A DNA stretch of 34,194 nucleotides, from contig UQSV01000011.1 of assembly GCA_900543875.1 (NCBI GenBank), positions 1 to 34,194 on the forward strand. The letters are read 5' to 3'. The position numbers and the translations under genes are program-made. The notes beneath the pieces are model-generated. The model did no database searches and was not told the DNA's origin. It saw only the letters and a list, made by a program, of their open reading frames with translations. This DNA comes from an uncultured Coriobacteriaceae bacterium (GTDB lineage Bacteria; Actinomycetota; Coriobacteriia; Coriobacteriales; Atopobiaceae). Positions 15,249 to 22,236 of this stretch are shown piece by piece (within the stretch, counting starts at the first letter, position 1; every line of letters starts with the position of its first letter).

Positions 15249-15701
15249 CTAGTTCTCGAGGCCCTCGTTGATGGCTGCGACGATCTGGGCGGCGTCGGTC
15301 GCCTCGCGCACGGTCTCGCAGAAGCTCTCCTGCAGCAGCGCGGCCGCGATCTTGGAGAGGATGCGCAGGTGCTCGGTGCCCTGATCGCCGTCGGGAATGA
15401 GCAGGGCGATGACGCAGGAGACCTCGGACTTGTCCATGGTCTCCCAGGCGACGGGGTTAGCGAGGCGCACGACCACGATGCAGGGCTCGGAGACGGCAGC
15501 GCTCTTGCAGTGAGGAATGGCAAAGCCGCCCTGCATGCCCGTGGAGCCCTCGCCCTCGCGGGCCTTGAGCCCGGCTAGCAGCGCCGCGGCATCGGAGGTG
15601 GCGCCTAGCTCGGCGGCCTTGTCGGCGACGAAGGCCAGGACCTCATCGCAGGAGGTGGCGGAGCAGTCGAAGAACACGTGGGACGAATCAAGGATTGCCA
15701 T
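15249..15701 (-). CDS. PTS EIIA component, fructose/mannitol (EIIA-2) type
   Basis: 150 residues from ATG at 15701, with AAGGGGAG five bases upstream. It is a single EIIA-2 domain with the active-site histidine His64 in GGFAIPHCKS, which accepts phosphate from HPr. The later VIALLIPDGDQGTEHLRILSKIA region matches the conserved L.....HL..L..l pattern. The protein is unfused: no EIIB or EIIC domain, and none encoded nearby. It could serve a fructose permease elsewhere or act as a regulatory EIIA (PtsN-like). The gene heads the block EIIA - kinase - HPr - Enzyme I. Confidence 0.9.
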   Translation of the reverse strand: MAILDSSHVFFDCSATSCDEVLAFVADKAAELGATSDAAALLAGLKAREGEGSTGMQGGFAIPHCKSAAVSEPCIVVVRLANPVAWETMDKSEVSCVIALLIPDGDQGTEHLRILSKIAAALLQESFCETVREATDAAQIVAAINEGLEN

Positions 15702-15761
15702 TTGAACTCCCCTTTTCAGTCGGCCGGAAAGCCCCTCCAGCCGTTTCTTAACGTATCTTCA

Positions 15762-15790
15762 ATCTTACTCATGCAAAGACAGCTGCGCAA
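15762..15790 (-). promoter_or_regulatory. Candidate promoter of the EIIA gene
   Basis: On the minus strand, -35 TTGCGC (15790-15785), 17 bases, -10 TAAGAT (15767-15762), about 60 bases before the start. A second possibility further upstream is TTGACC (15856-15851), 17 bases, then TACCAA. Confidence 0.45.
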
Positions 15791-15966
15791 AACAAACTCG
15801 CAAAATCTTGAAAATGCAAGTGAAATTTTGGTAAATGGCTACAAATTAATGGTCAAGCGGTATCTATCAGTAAGGACATATTTGGGCGAGAAGGGCGACT
15901 GCGGACGCGACGAGGCCGTGAGACAGCAGTGCGATCACGTCCATCTACCGCATGCCACGTGCCTGC

Positions 15967-16170
15967 CGTTTGCGAGAAGGACGGCCACGGATGCGACGCA
16001 TCGCATGAATCCGCCGTTTGCAGCATGTCTGCCGCTTACGCCAGGCCGTCGCTTGCGCTGAGCCGCAGCTTGCGCTGAGCCGCCGTTCGCGCTGGGCCGT
16101 CGCCTTCGCCAGAGCGTCGCCCCAGCCGGGCCGTCGCCTTCGCCAGGTCGTCGCCCCAGCCAAGCCCATC
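15967..16170. repeat. Degenerate tandem array with 17-bp period
   Basis: Successive units begin at 16035, 16052, 16069, 16086, 16103, 16120, 16137 and 16154 (for example cttgcgctgagccgcag, ttcgcgctgggccgtcg, ccttcgccaggtcgtcg). More diverged 17-18 bp units extend back to about 15967. Two 34-bp double units, 16094-16127 and 16128-16161, match at 32 of 34 positions. The period is not a multiple of three and there are no spacers, so it is neither a protein repeat nor a CRISPR array. Confidence 0.85.
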
Positions 16171-16197
16171 ATCCATACCAATCCTGCTGTTTGCACC

Positions 16198-16314
16198 AAA
16201 CTGCGGTTCTTGCCGCGCGGTTTTACTCAAACATGCGTTTCTTGCCGTTTTTCTCGCGTCAAAACGGAAAGTACCGCAAGAACGTAACAATCTACGCAGC
16301 AAGAACCGCAGTTT
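16198..16314. repeat. Nested palindrome with a gttcttgc core
   Basis: Perfect 15-bp arms aaactgcggttcttg (16198-16212) and caagaaccgcagttt (16300-16314), extending inward with mismatches. Inside are an inner hairpin ccgtttt...aaaacgg (16245-16251 with 16261-16267) and two more copies of the ttcttgccg motif, one in each orientation (16239-16247 and 16274-16283). Confidence 0.85.
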
Positions 16315-16382
16315 GCAACATTTCGCATTCAGAGGAACGCGACATTGGTAACGAGGAGCCGAAGGCAGAAGGCGTGTACAGC

Positions 16383-16410
16383 AAAAGACCCCAGGCCGAA
16401 GCTTGGGGTC
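16383..16410 (-). terminator. Intrinsic terminator after tRNA-Lys
   Basis: Seven-base stem gacccca (16387-16393) with tggggtc (16404-16410) plus an inner ggcc/agct partial pair, followed on the minus strand by TTTT. Confidence 0.8.
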
Positions 16411-16421
16411 ATTGCTTTAGA

Positions 16422-16497
16422 TGGTGGTCCGTCAGGGGTTCGAACCCTGGACCTTGGGATTAAGAGTCCCCTGCTCTACCAGCTGAGCTAACGAACC
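16422..16497 (-). tRNA. tRNA-Lys (anticodon CTT)
   Basis: 76 bases including CCA. The acceptor pair is GGTTCGT with ACGGACC (one G-T). The loop CTCTTAA gives CTT. The first anticodon-stem pair (27-43) appears to be a G-A mismatch; otherwise it is canonical. Confidence 0.93.
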
Positions 16498-16518
16498 ATG
16501 TTCCTTGAATGTGTGAGA

Positions 16519-16594
16519 TGGGGTGGGTGAAGGGGCTCGAACCCTCGACCTACGGAGCCACGGTCCGTCGCTCTGCCAACTGAGCTACACCCAC
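16519..16594 (-). tRNA. tRNA-His (anticodon GTG)
   Basis: 76 bases including CCA. The acceptor pair is GTGGGTG with CACCCAC. The loop CCGTGGC gives GTG. The discriminator is C, and the base before the 5' end (16595) is G on this strand, as required for the extra G-1 of tRNA-His. Confidence 0.96.
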
Positions 16595-16623
16595 CATTTG
16601 TCACGCCTTCAAGCATCTCGTCT

Positions 16624-16652
16624 ATTATGCACAGCACGCGCCGCGCATGCAA
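16624..16652 (-). promoter_or_regulatory. Promoter of the tRNA-His/tRNA-Lys operon
   Basis: On the minus strand, -35 TTGCAT (16652-16647), a 17-base spacer and -10 CATAAT (16629-16624), about 29 bases before tRNA-His. Confidence 0.7.
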
Positions 16653-16837
16653 GGGGGAATTTCAAAAAAGTTTTGAGCGAGGACGTCGGCGCCCGTAGAC
16701 GAGCAAATAGAGATCGTGTATACGGTCGAGAAGCCCAGCCCGCACGGCTTCAGCTTCTTCGCCTCGCCGGGACGGCGGCAGGCAGGAGCTTGAAACCCCG
16801 CTGACCGGCGCGCACTCCCCCAGATGGTTGATTGCGC

Positions 16838-16843
16838 TAGAAT
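16838..16843 (+). promoter_or_regulatory. Candidate -10 for tRNA-Arg
   Basis: TAGAAT (five of six) about 26 bases before the tRNA. The -35 region is GC-rich and unconvincing. Confidence 0.4.
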
Positions 16844-16869
16844 GGTCAAACCGCATCGCGCATGCGAAG

Positions 16870-16946
16870 GCGCCCTTAGCTCAGCTGGATAGAGCACCGG
16901 ACTTCTAATCCGACGGTCGAGCGTTCGAATCGCTCAGGGCGCACCA
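16870..16946 (+). tRNA. tRNA-Arg (anticodon TCT)
   Basis: 77 bases including CCA. The acceptor pair is GCGCCCT with AGGGCGC. The anticodon stem CCGGA/TCCGA encloses loop CTTCTAA with anticodon TCT. Confidence 0.96.
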
Positions 16947-16955
16947 GAAACGCAC

Positions 16956-16993
16956 GAGGTCGGAGGGCTCGTTTTGCCTTCCGACCTCTTTTT
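16956..16993 (+). terminator. Intrinsic terminator after tRNA-Arg
   Basis: Twelve-base stem gaggtcggaggg (16956-16967) with ccttccgacctc (16977-16988) and TTTTT at 16989-16993. Confidence 0.93.
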
Positions 16994-17121
16994 GCGTCCC
17001 TATTCATTTGGGCAAGAATGGGCCAAATTCATACGGAGTGCGGCCGACCAGGCAACCCTCGCCCAGCCGGCCGCGCATCATGAAGCATCAGAAACATTAC
17101 ACCCGCGCCACGCACACAGGC

Positions 17122-19479
17122 CTACAGCACGCCAACCGCCAACATCACGGTGTGGAAGGCGAAGGCCACAAGCCAGGCAACACCCACCTGCAGGGCAAAG
17201 ACGGCCACGGCATAGCGGCCACCCAGCTCGCTCTTGACCGTGCCGATGGCGGCCACACAGGGTGGGTAGAGCAGCGTGAACACGAGGAACACGTAGGCCG
17301 TCGCCGGCGCGAACAGGCCCGAGAGCGCCGTCGCGGACGAGGAGCCCAGAAGCACCGTGAGCGTGGAGATGACGCTCTCCTTGGCCAAAAGGCCGCACAC
17401 GAGGGCGCACGACGCCCTCCAGTCGCCAAACCCCAGGGGCGCAAACACCGGAGCTATGAAGCCGCCCACCATCGCCAGCAGGCTCTGGGACTGGTCGCTC
17501 ACCACGTTCATGCGCACGTCGAACGTCTGCAGGAACCACACGGCCACGCTCGCCACGAAGATGATCGTGAACGCCTTGGTCACAAACCCCTTGGCCTTGT
17601 CCCACGCAAGCATGAGCGTGGTCCTGATCCCTGGCAGGCGGTAGTTGGGCAGCTCCATGATGAACGGCACGGGCTCGCCCTTGAACGCCGTGCGGCGCAG
17701 CACCAGCGCCACGACCATCCCCACCACGATGCCCAGCACGTAGAGCGACACAATGGCGGGCACCGTTGCCTGGGGGAAGAACGCCGCGCACAAAAGGCCG
17801 TAGACCGGCAGCTTGGCCGAGCAACTCATAAACGGCGTGAGCATCACGGTCATCTTTCGGTCGTGCTCGGAGGGCAGCGTGCGCGTCGACATGATGGCCG
17901 GCACGCTGCAGCCAAAGCCCACGAGCATGGGCACGAAGCTCCTGCCCGAGAGACCAAAGCGCCTCAGCACCTTGTCCATGACAAAGGCAACGCGCGCCAT
18001 GTAGCCCGAGTCCTCGAGAATCGATAGCAGCAGGAACAGCACCACGATGATGGGTAAGAAGGACAGCACGCTGCCCACGCCCGCCAGCACGCCGTCCACC
18101 ACGAGCGACTTCACCACCGGGTTCGTGCCAAACGCCGTGAGCGCGTCGTCAATCGCCGAGATTCCCGCGCCCACGAGCTGCTCCATGAGGCCCTGCAGGG
18201 GTGCCCCCACCGCACCAAACGTGAGCCAGAAGACCGCCGCCATGATGAGCAAAAACATCGGGATGGCGGTGTAGCGACCCGTAAGCACGCGGTCAATCGC
18301 CACCGAGCGCAGGTGCTCGCGGCTCTCATGCGGCTTGGTCACGCAGGCCTGGCACACCCCCTCGATGAACGAGAAGCGCATGTCGGCCAGCGCCGAGAGG
18401 CGGTCGGTACCCGACTCCTCCTCCATCTGCGAGATGATGTGCTCGATGCCGTCGAGCTCGTTCTTGTCGAGGTGAAGGGCCGAGATCACGAGCTCGTCGC
18501 CCTCGACGAGCTTCGTGGCCGCAAAGCGCACCGGAATCTGCGAGGCGCGCGCGTGATCCTCGATGAGGCTCGCGATGCCATGGATGCAGCGATGGACAGC
18601 GCCGCCGCCGGGGCCGTCGGGCGTGCAGAAGTCGAGGCGCCCCGGGCGCTCATCGAAGCGCGCCACGTGCACGGCGTGCTCGACCAGCTCGTCGATACCC
18701 TCGCCCTTCACGGCCGAGATGGGCACCACGGGCACGCCCAGCTGCCCCTCGAGGCGGTTCACGTCGACCGAACCGCCGTTGGCAAGCACCTCGTCCATCA
18801 TGTTGAGCGCCACCACCATGGGGCGGTCGAGCTCGATGAGCTGCAGCGTGAGGTAGAGGTTTCGCTCGATGTTGGTGGCGTCGATGATGTTGATGAGGGC
18901 GTCGGGCCGCGAGTCGAGGATGAACTGGCGGCTCACGACCTCCTCGCCCGTGTAGGGAGACAGCGAGTAGATGCCGGGCAGGTCGGTCACCGTGGCCTCG
19001 GGATGGTTGCGGACGGTGCCGTCCTTGCGGTCGACCGTGACGCCCGGGAAGTTGCCCACGTGCTGGTTTGAGCCCGTGAGCTGGTTGAACAGCGTGGTCT
19101 TACCGCAGTTCTGGTTGCCGGCCAGGGCAAAGCGGATGGGGTCGCCGGCGGCGATAGCCATCTTGCCGCCGCGCGGGGTCACGCCCTCGCCCAGGGCGGG
19201 GTGGGCACAGGCCTCGCGATGGGGGTTTGCGGCCGCCACCGTGTCGGTGTCGTGGACGTCGACGAGCTCGATGCGCGCCGCGTCGGCCCGGCGCAGGGTG
19301 AGCTCGTAGCCGCGCAGGCGAATCTCCATGGGGTCGCCCATGGGGGCGTACTTCATCATGGTGACCTCGGTGCCGGGCGTCAGGCCCATGTCGAGGATGT
19401 GCTGGCGCAGCGCCGCATCATCCGATGCCACCGAGGCAATGATTGCGTCCTTGCCAATCTCCAACGCGTCGAGTCTCAC
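17122..19479 (-). CDS. feoB: Fused FeoA-FeoB ferrous iron transporter
   Basis: 785 residues from GTG at 19479, with AGGAGG eight bases upstream; the TTG two codons earlier lies too close to that site. Residues 1-75 form a complete FeoA (SH3-like) domain and about 76-112 a linker. The FeoB G domain follows with G1 GNQNCGKTT (121-129), G2 Thr in GVTVD, G3 DLPG (166-169), G4 NMMD (226-229) and G5 SAVKGEG. The C-terminal membrane domain has two gate regions with the conserved cysteines, GFGCSVPAIMSTRTL and FMSCSAKLPVYG. It imports Fe2+ across the cytoplasmic membrane, gated by GTP hydrolysis. FeoA is usually a separate gene; fusions are known. It stands alone, with operator-like repeats upstream. 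Confidence 0.96.
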   Translation of the reverse strand: MRLDALEIGKDAIIASVASDDAALRQHILDMGLTPGTEVTMMKYAPMGDPMEIRLRGYELTLRRADAARIELVDVHDTDTVAAANPHREACAHPALGEGVTPRGGKMAIAAGDPIRFALAGNQNCGKTTLFNQLTGSNQHVGNFPGVTVDRKDGTVRNHPEATVTDLPGIYSLSPYTGEEVVSRQFILDSRPDALINIIDATNIERNLYLTLQLIELDRPMVVALNMMDEVLANGGSVDVNRLEGQLGVPVVPISAVKGEGIDELVEHAVHVARFDERPGRLDFCTPDGPGGGAVHRCIHGIASLIEDHARASQIPVRFAATKLVEGDELVISALHLDKNELDGIEHIISQMEEESGTDRLSALADMRFSFIEGVCQACVTKPHESREHLRSVAIDRVLTGRYTAIPMFLLIMAAVFWLTFGAVGAPLQGLMEQLVGAGISAIDDALTAFGTNPVVKSLVVDGVLAGVGSVLSFLPIIVVLFLLLSILEDSGYMARVAFVMDKVLRRFGLSGRSFVPMLVGFGCSVPAIMSTRTLPSEHDRKMTVMLTPFMSCSAKLPVYGLLCAAFFPQATVPAIVSLYVLGIVVGMVVALVLRRTAFKGEPVPFIMELPNYRLPGIRTTLMLAWDKAKGFVTKAFTIIFVASVAVWFLQTFDVRMNVVSDQSQSLLAMVGGFIAPVFAPLGFGDWRASCALVCGLLAKESVISTLTVLLGSSSATALSGLFAPATAYVFLVFTLLYPPCVAAIGTVKSELGGRYAVAVFALQVGVAWLVAFAFHTVMLAVGVL

Positions 19480-19491
19480 GTGCAACTCCTC

Positions 19492-19566
19492 CTAGCCAAC
19501 CGCTTAACTAGCCAAGAATGATAGCGCGAGACGGGGTTGTCATAGCAGCCCCGCTTAAATTAGCGG
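19492..19566 (-). promoter_or_regulatory. feoAB control region with repeated operator-like motifs
   Basis: Direct repeats CTAGCCAA at 19492-19499 and 19508-19515 (16 bp apart), the first overlapping the ribosome binding site. The related motifs CCGCTTAACTAGC (19500-19512) and CCGCTTAAATTAGC (19551-19564) flank a -10-like TATCAT on the minus strand (19523-19518). The second forms the dyad CCGCT-N6-AGCGG. An iron-responsive DtxR-type repressor is a reasonable candidate, but the sites do not match the standard box. Confidence 0.4.
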
Positions 19567-19572
19567 ACACTT

Positions 19573-19602
19573 GGGGACAGGGGGGGCGTGTCTTTTGTCC
19601 CC
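19573..19602. repeat. REP-like ggggaca/tgtcccc hairpin
   Basis: Seven-base arms ggggaca (19573-19579) and tgtcccc (19596-19602) around a G-rich loop. Short GGGGACA palindromes of this type are often dispersed repeats associated with REP-type transposases. No transposase is present here, and dispersal cannot be judged from one window. Confidence 0.4.
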
Positions 19603-19700
19603 GTTCACAAGAAAGGGGCCGTTCGCGCGTGGCGGGCAGCCCCAAGACGGCAGTTATGCAAGTTCAGCGCGAGAAGTGCACACGCGATGCGCGAGAGGCC

Positions 19701-20726
19701 CTAAAGCAGCAGCTCGGCAATCTGCACGGCGTTGGTGGCGGCACCCTTACGAATCTGGTCACCGCAGCACCAGAACGTGATGCCGCGTGCCTCGTCGGGG
19801 TTCGAAATGTCGCGGCGCACGCGGCCAACCCACACGAGGTCCTGGTCGCTCGTGTAGAGCGGCATCGGGAAGCGGTCGCAGGCCTTCTCGGCAGCCAGGT
19901 CGTCGACGAGCTTGACGCCGGGGGCGCAGGCAAGGGCCTCGCGGGCGGCATCGAGCTCAACGGGCTCGGCAAACTCGAGGGTGATGCTCTCGGAGTGCGA
20001 GCGCAGCACCGGCACGCGCACGCAGGTGCAGTTAACGCGCAGCTCGGGCAGGTGCATGATCTTGCGCCCCTCGTTCTGCATCTTCATCTCCTCGGAGGTG
20101 TAGCCCGCGAACTTCTCGGAGCCAATCTGGGGGATGAGGTTGTTGGCGAGCTGGTCGGCGAAGGCCTTGGGCACGCCAATCTCCTCGTCGCGGCCCAGGG
20201 CGCCCAGCTGCTCCTCGAGCTCGGTCATGCCCGGCACGCCGGCGCCGCTCGCGGCCTGGTAGGTGCTCACGACCATGCGCGTGACGTGACCCAGCTTGTG
20301 CAGCGGCCAGGTGGGCACGAGGCCAATAATCGTGGCGCAGTTGGGGTTCGCGATGAGGCCGTGGTTCCAGGCCACGTCCTCGGGGTTGATCTCGGGAACC
20401 ACCAGGGGCACGTCGGCGTCGAGGCGGAAGGCGTGCGAGTTGTCGACCACGGTGGCACCGCGGCGCACGGCCTCGGGCAGGAGCTCCTTGGCCACGTCGT
20501 CGCCGGCGGCGCCCAGCACGATGTCGACACCCTCGAAGGCCTCAGGGCAGGCGAGCTCGACCTCGACCTTGCGGCCCTGCCACTCGACGACCTTGCCCAC
20601 GGAGCGCGGGCTCGCCAGCAGATGCAGATCGCCCACCGGGAAGTCGCGCTCGGCGAGGCACTCGAGCATCTGCGTGCCCACCGCACCGGTGGCGCCCAGG
20701 ATTGCGACGTTCTTAGGCTCGGCCAT
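19701..20726 (-). CDS. asd: Aspartate-semialdehyde dehydrogenase
   Basis: 341 residues from ATG at 20726, three bases after the lysC stop; the lysC end supplies a GAGGAGG ribosome binding site, so the two genes form a coupled operon. It reduces aspartyl phosphate to aspartate semialdehyde with NADPH, the branch point to lysine/diaminopimelate, threonine and methionine. The N-terminal NADP loop is GATGAVG (11-17), the catalytic Cys130 is in NPNCATI, and the active-site His244 is in VLRSHSES. Length and motifs are those of the Gram-positive-type enzyme. Confidence 0.97.
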   Translation of the reverse strand: MAEPKNVAILGATGAVGTQMLECLAERDFPVGDLHLLASPRSVGKVVEWQGRKVEVELACPEAFEGVDIVLGAAGDDVAKELLPEAVRRGATVVDNSHAFRLDADVPLVVPEINPEDVAWNHGLIANPNCATIIGLVPTWPLHKLGHVTRMVVSTYQAASGAGVPGMTELEEQLGALGRDEEIGVPKAFADQLANNLIPQIGSEKFAGYTSEEMKMQNEGRKIMHLPELRVNCTCVRVPVLRSHSESITLEFAEPVELDAAREALACAPGVKLVDDLAAEKACDRFPMPLYTSDQDLVWVGRVRRDISNPDEARGITFWCCGDQIRKGAATNAVQIAELLL

Positions 20727-20729
20727 GGG

Positions 20730-22049
20730 TTAGTCCTCCTCGTCAAGGAACGCGTCGTAGACGGCGCGAATGGTGTCCTCGAAGTCGGCGTTGTTCACGC
20801 CAAAGATGATGTTGATCTCCTGCGAGCTCTGGGTGATGAGCCTGATGTTGATGCCCTTCTTGCCCAGCTCGTAGAACAGCCTGCCCGAGGTGCCCGGGCG
20901 GTTGGACATGTTGCGGCCCACCACGCTGATGAGGGCCAGCTGGTCGATGACCTTGACCTCGTCGGGCTTGAGCTCGCGCTGCAGGTCGGCCACGATCGAG
21001 TAGATCTTGTCCTTGACGTCGGCGCTGTTGACGACCACGCCAAACGAGTCGACGCCCGTGGGCACGTGCTCAACCGAGACGCCGTAGCGCTCGAAGATGC
21101 CCAGCGCGCGGGCAAGAAGGCCCACCGAGTCGCTCATCTTGGTCTTGGAGACGTGCACGGTGAGGAAGTCGCGCTTGCCGGCGATGCCGGTGATGACCGG
21201 GTCGTCCTCGCCAGGCTCGACGCGCTCCTGGATGATCGTGCCGCGCTCCTCGGGGTGGTTCGTATTGAGAATCGCGATGGGGATGTTGGCCTCGCGCACG
21301 GGGAAGATGGCCTCCTCGTGCAGCACCGAGGCGCCCATGTAGGACAGCTCGTGCATCTCGTCGAACGTGATGCGGCGGATGGCGCGGGGGCGCTTGACGA
21401 TGCGCGGGTCTGCCGTGAGGAAGCCCGAGACGTCGGTCCAGTTCTCGTAGAGGTCGGCGTTGAGCGCGCGGGCCACGATGGCGCCCGTAATGTCGCCGCC
21501 GCCACGGCTGAACAGGCGGATGTCGCCCTCGGCGGTGGCGCCGTAGAAGCCCGGCAGCACGAAGCTGCCCTCGCGCACGACCAGGTCGTGGATGCGGTCG
21601 CAGGTGCGCTCCATGTCGAGTGTGCCGTCGTGGTGGAAGCGCACGTAGTCGGCGGCGTCGGCGAACGGCAGGCCAAGGTACTCGCTCATGAGCTGGGCGG
21701 TGAAGTACTCGCCTCGGCTCACGATGTACTCGGTGGTGTAGCCCTTGATGTTGGCCGCGAACTCGTCGAACTTCTCGGCGATGGGGTACTTGAGCCCCAG
21801 CTCGGTGGCGATGTCGACGAAGCGCTGCTTGATGTCTTCGAGAAGCGCCGTGCAGTCGACGTGGTAGGTGCGGTGGGCATCGACCAGGTAGAGAAGGTCG
21901 GTGATCTTGTTGTCGTCAGAGTTGCGCTTGCCGGCGGCCGAAACGACGACGAAGCGGCGGCCCTCGTCGGCCTCGATGATACGCTTGACCTTCTTGAACT
22001 GGCCGGCGTCGGCGACGCTCGAGCCTCCAAACTTGGTGATCTTGATCAT
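20730..22049 (-). CDS. lysC: Aspartate kinase
   Basis: 439 residues from ATG at 22049 with GGAGGG upstream. It phosphorylates aspartate, the first step of the aspartate family. The N-terminal kinase domain starts with KFGGSSVAD (7-15) and contains SRGEYFTAQLMSEYL and FSRGGGDITGAIVA. Two C-terminal ACT domains (from about 290, beginning near ITGIAGKRDFLTVHV) make it a monofunctional, presumably allosteric enzyme. The C-terminal ISVVGRNMSNRPGTSGRLFYEL is typical of lysine-sensitive types, but which amino acid inhibits it cannot be read. It is transcribed divergently from thrC across 187 bases. No lysine riboswitch was recognised in the leader. Confidence 0.97.
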   Translation of the reverse strand: MIKITKFGGSSVADAGQFKKVKRIIEADEGRRFVVVSAAGKRNSDDNKITDLLYLVDAHRTYHVDCTALLEDIKQRFVDIATELGLKYPIAEKFDEFAANIKGYTTEYIVSRGEYFTAQLMSEYLGLPFADAADYVRFHHDGTLDMERTCDRIHDLVVREGSFVLPGFYGATAEGDIRLFSRGGGDITGAIVARALNADLYENWTDVSGFLTADPRIVKRPRAIRRITFDEMHELSYMGASVLHEEAIFPVREANIPIAILNTNHPEERGTIIQERVEPGEDDPVITGIAGKRDFLTVHVSKTKMSDSVGLLARALGIFERYGVSVEHVPTGVDSFGVVVNSADVKDKIYSIVADLQRELKPDEVKVIDQLALISVVGRNMSNRPGTSGRLFYELGKKGINIRLITQSSQEINIIFGVNNADFEDTIRAVYDAFLDEED

Positions 22050-22152
22050 GTGGCCCTCCGAGCCGCGCGCCTTGGGGGTGCAAAGGAGACGCAGACGTTT
22101 CCATACTGTCTCATGTGGGCTCGCCGCAGGCCGCGCCGAGCCCTCTCCACGC

Positions 22153-22158
22153 TATGAT
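22153..22158 (+). promoter_or_regulatory. Candidate -10 for thrC-thrB
   Basis: TATGAT (five of six) 79 bases upstream of the thrC start. The -35 region is GC-rich and unclear. Confidence 0.35.
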
Positions 22159-22236
22159 GCTTCGAACGGTAGGGACGCCCGCGTGCTCGCGGCTCCCCCA
22201 CCCGCCCGCATCGCTCACGACGCAAGGAGAAGAGCA

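Larger units (their letters stand above)
15702..16421. other. 720-bp non-coding region upstream of the PTS block
   Basis: No convincing gene. From left to right: an AT-rich promoter region for the EIIA gene (about 15740-15890), a degenerate 17-bp-period array (about 15967-16170), a nested palindrome (16198-16314), and the terminator of the tRNA-Lys operon (16383-16410). The short open frames here follow the repeats rather than showing the codon bias of the neighbouring genes. Confidence 0.7.

Noticed and set aside
15967..16170. CRISPR array
   Set aside because: Units are contiguous and 17 bp, without unique spacers, and no cas genes are nearby.
15945..16199. An 84-residue minus-strand ORF within the 17-bp array
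   Set aside because: The repeat period is not a multiple of three, so the encoded sequence does not repeat, and no ribosome binding site or family match is visible.
16625..16897. A 90-residue minus-strand ORF between tRNA-His and tRNA-Arg
   Set aside because: It overlaps the tRNA-His/Lys promoter and the start of tRNA-Arg and has no family character.
19518..22157. An 879-residue plus-strand open frame
   Set aside because: Antisense to lysC and asd; the translation is a Val/Leu/Ala/Asp/Gly/His-rich shadow with no domain.
22050..22236. Lysine riboswitch upstream of lysC
   Set aside because: The leader is short and GC-rich; I could not find the conserved lysine-riboswitch core.
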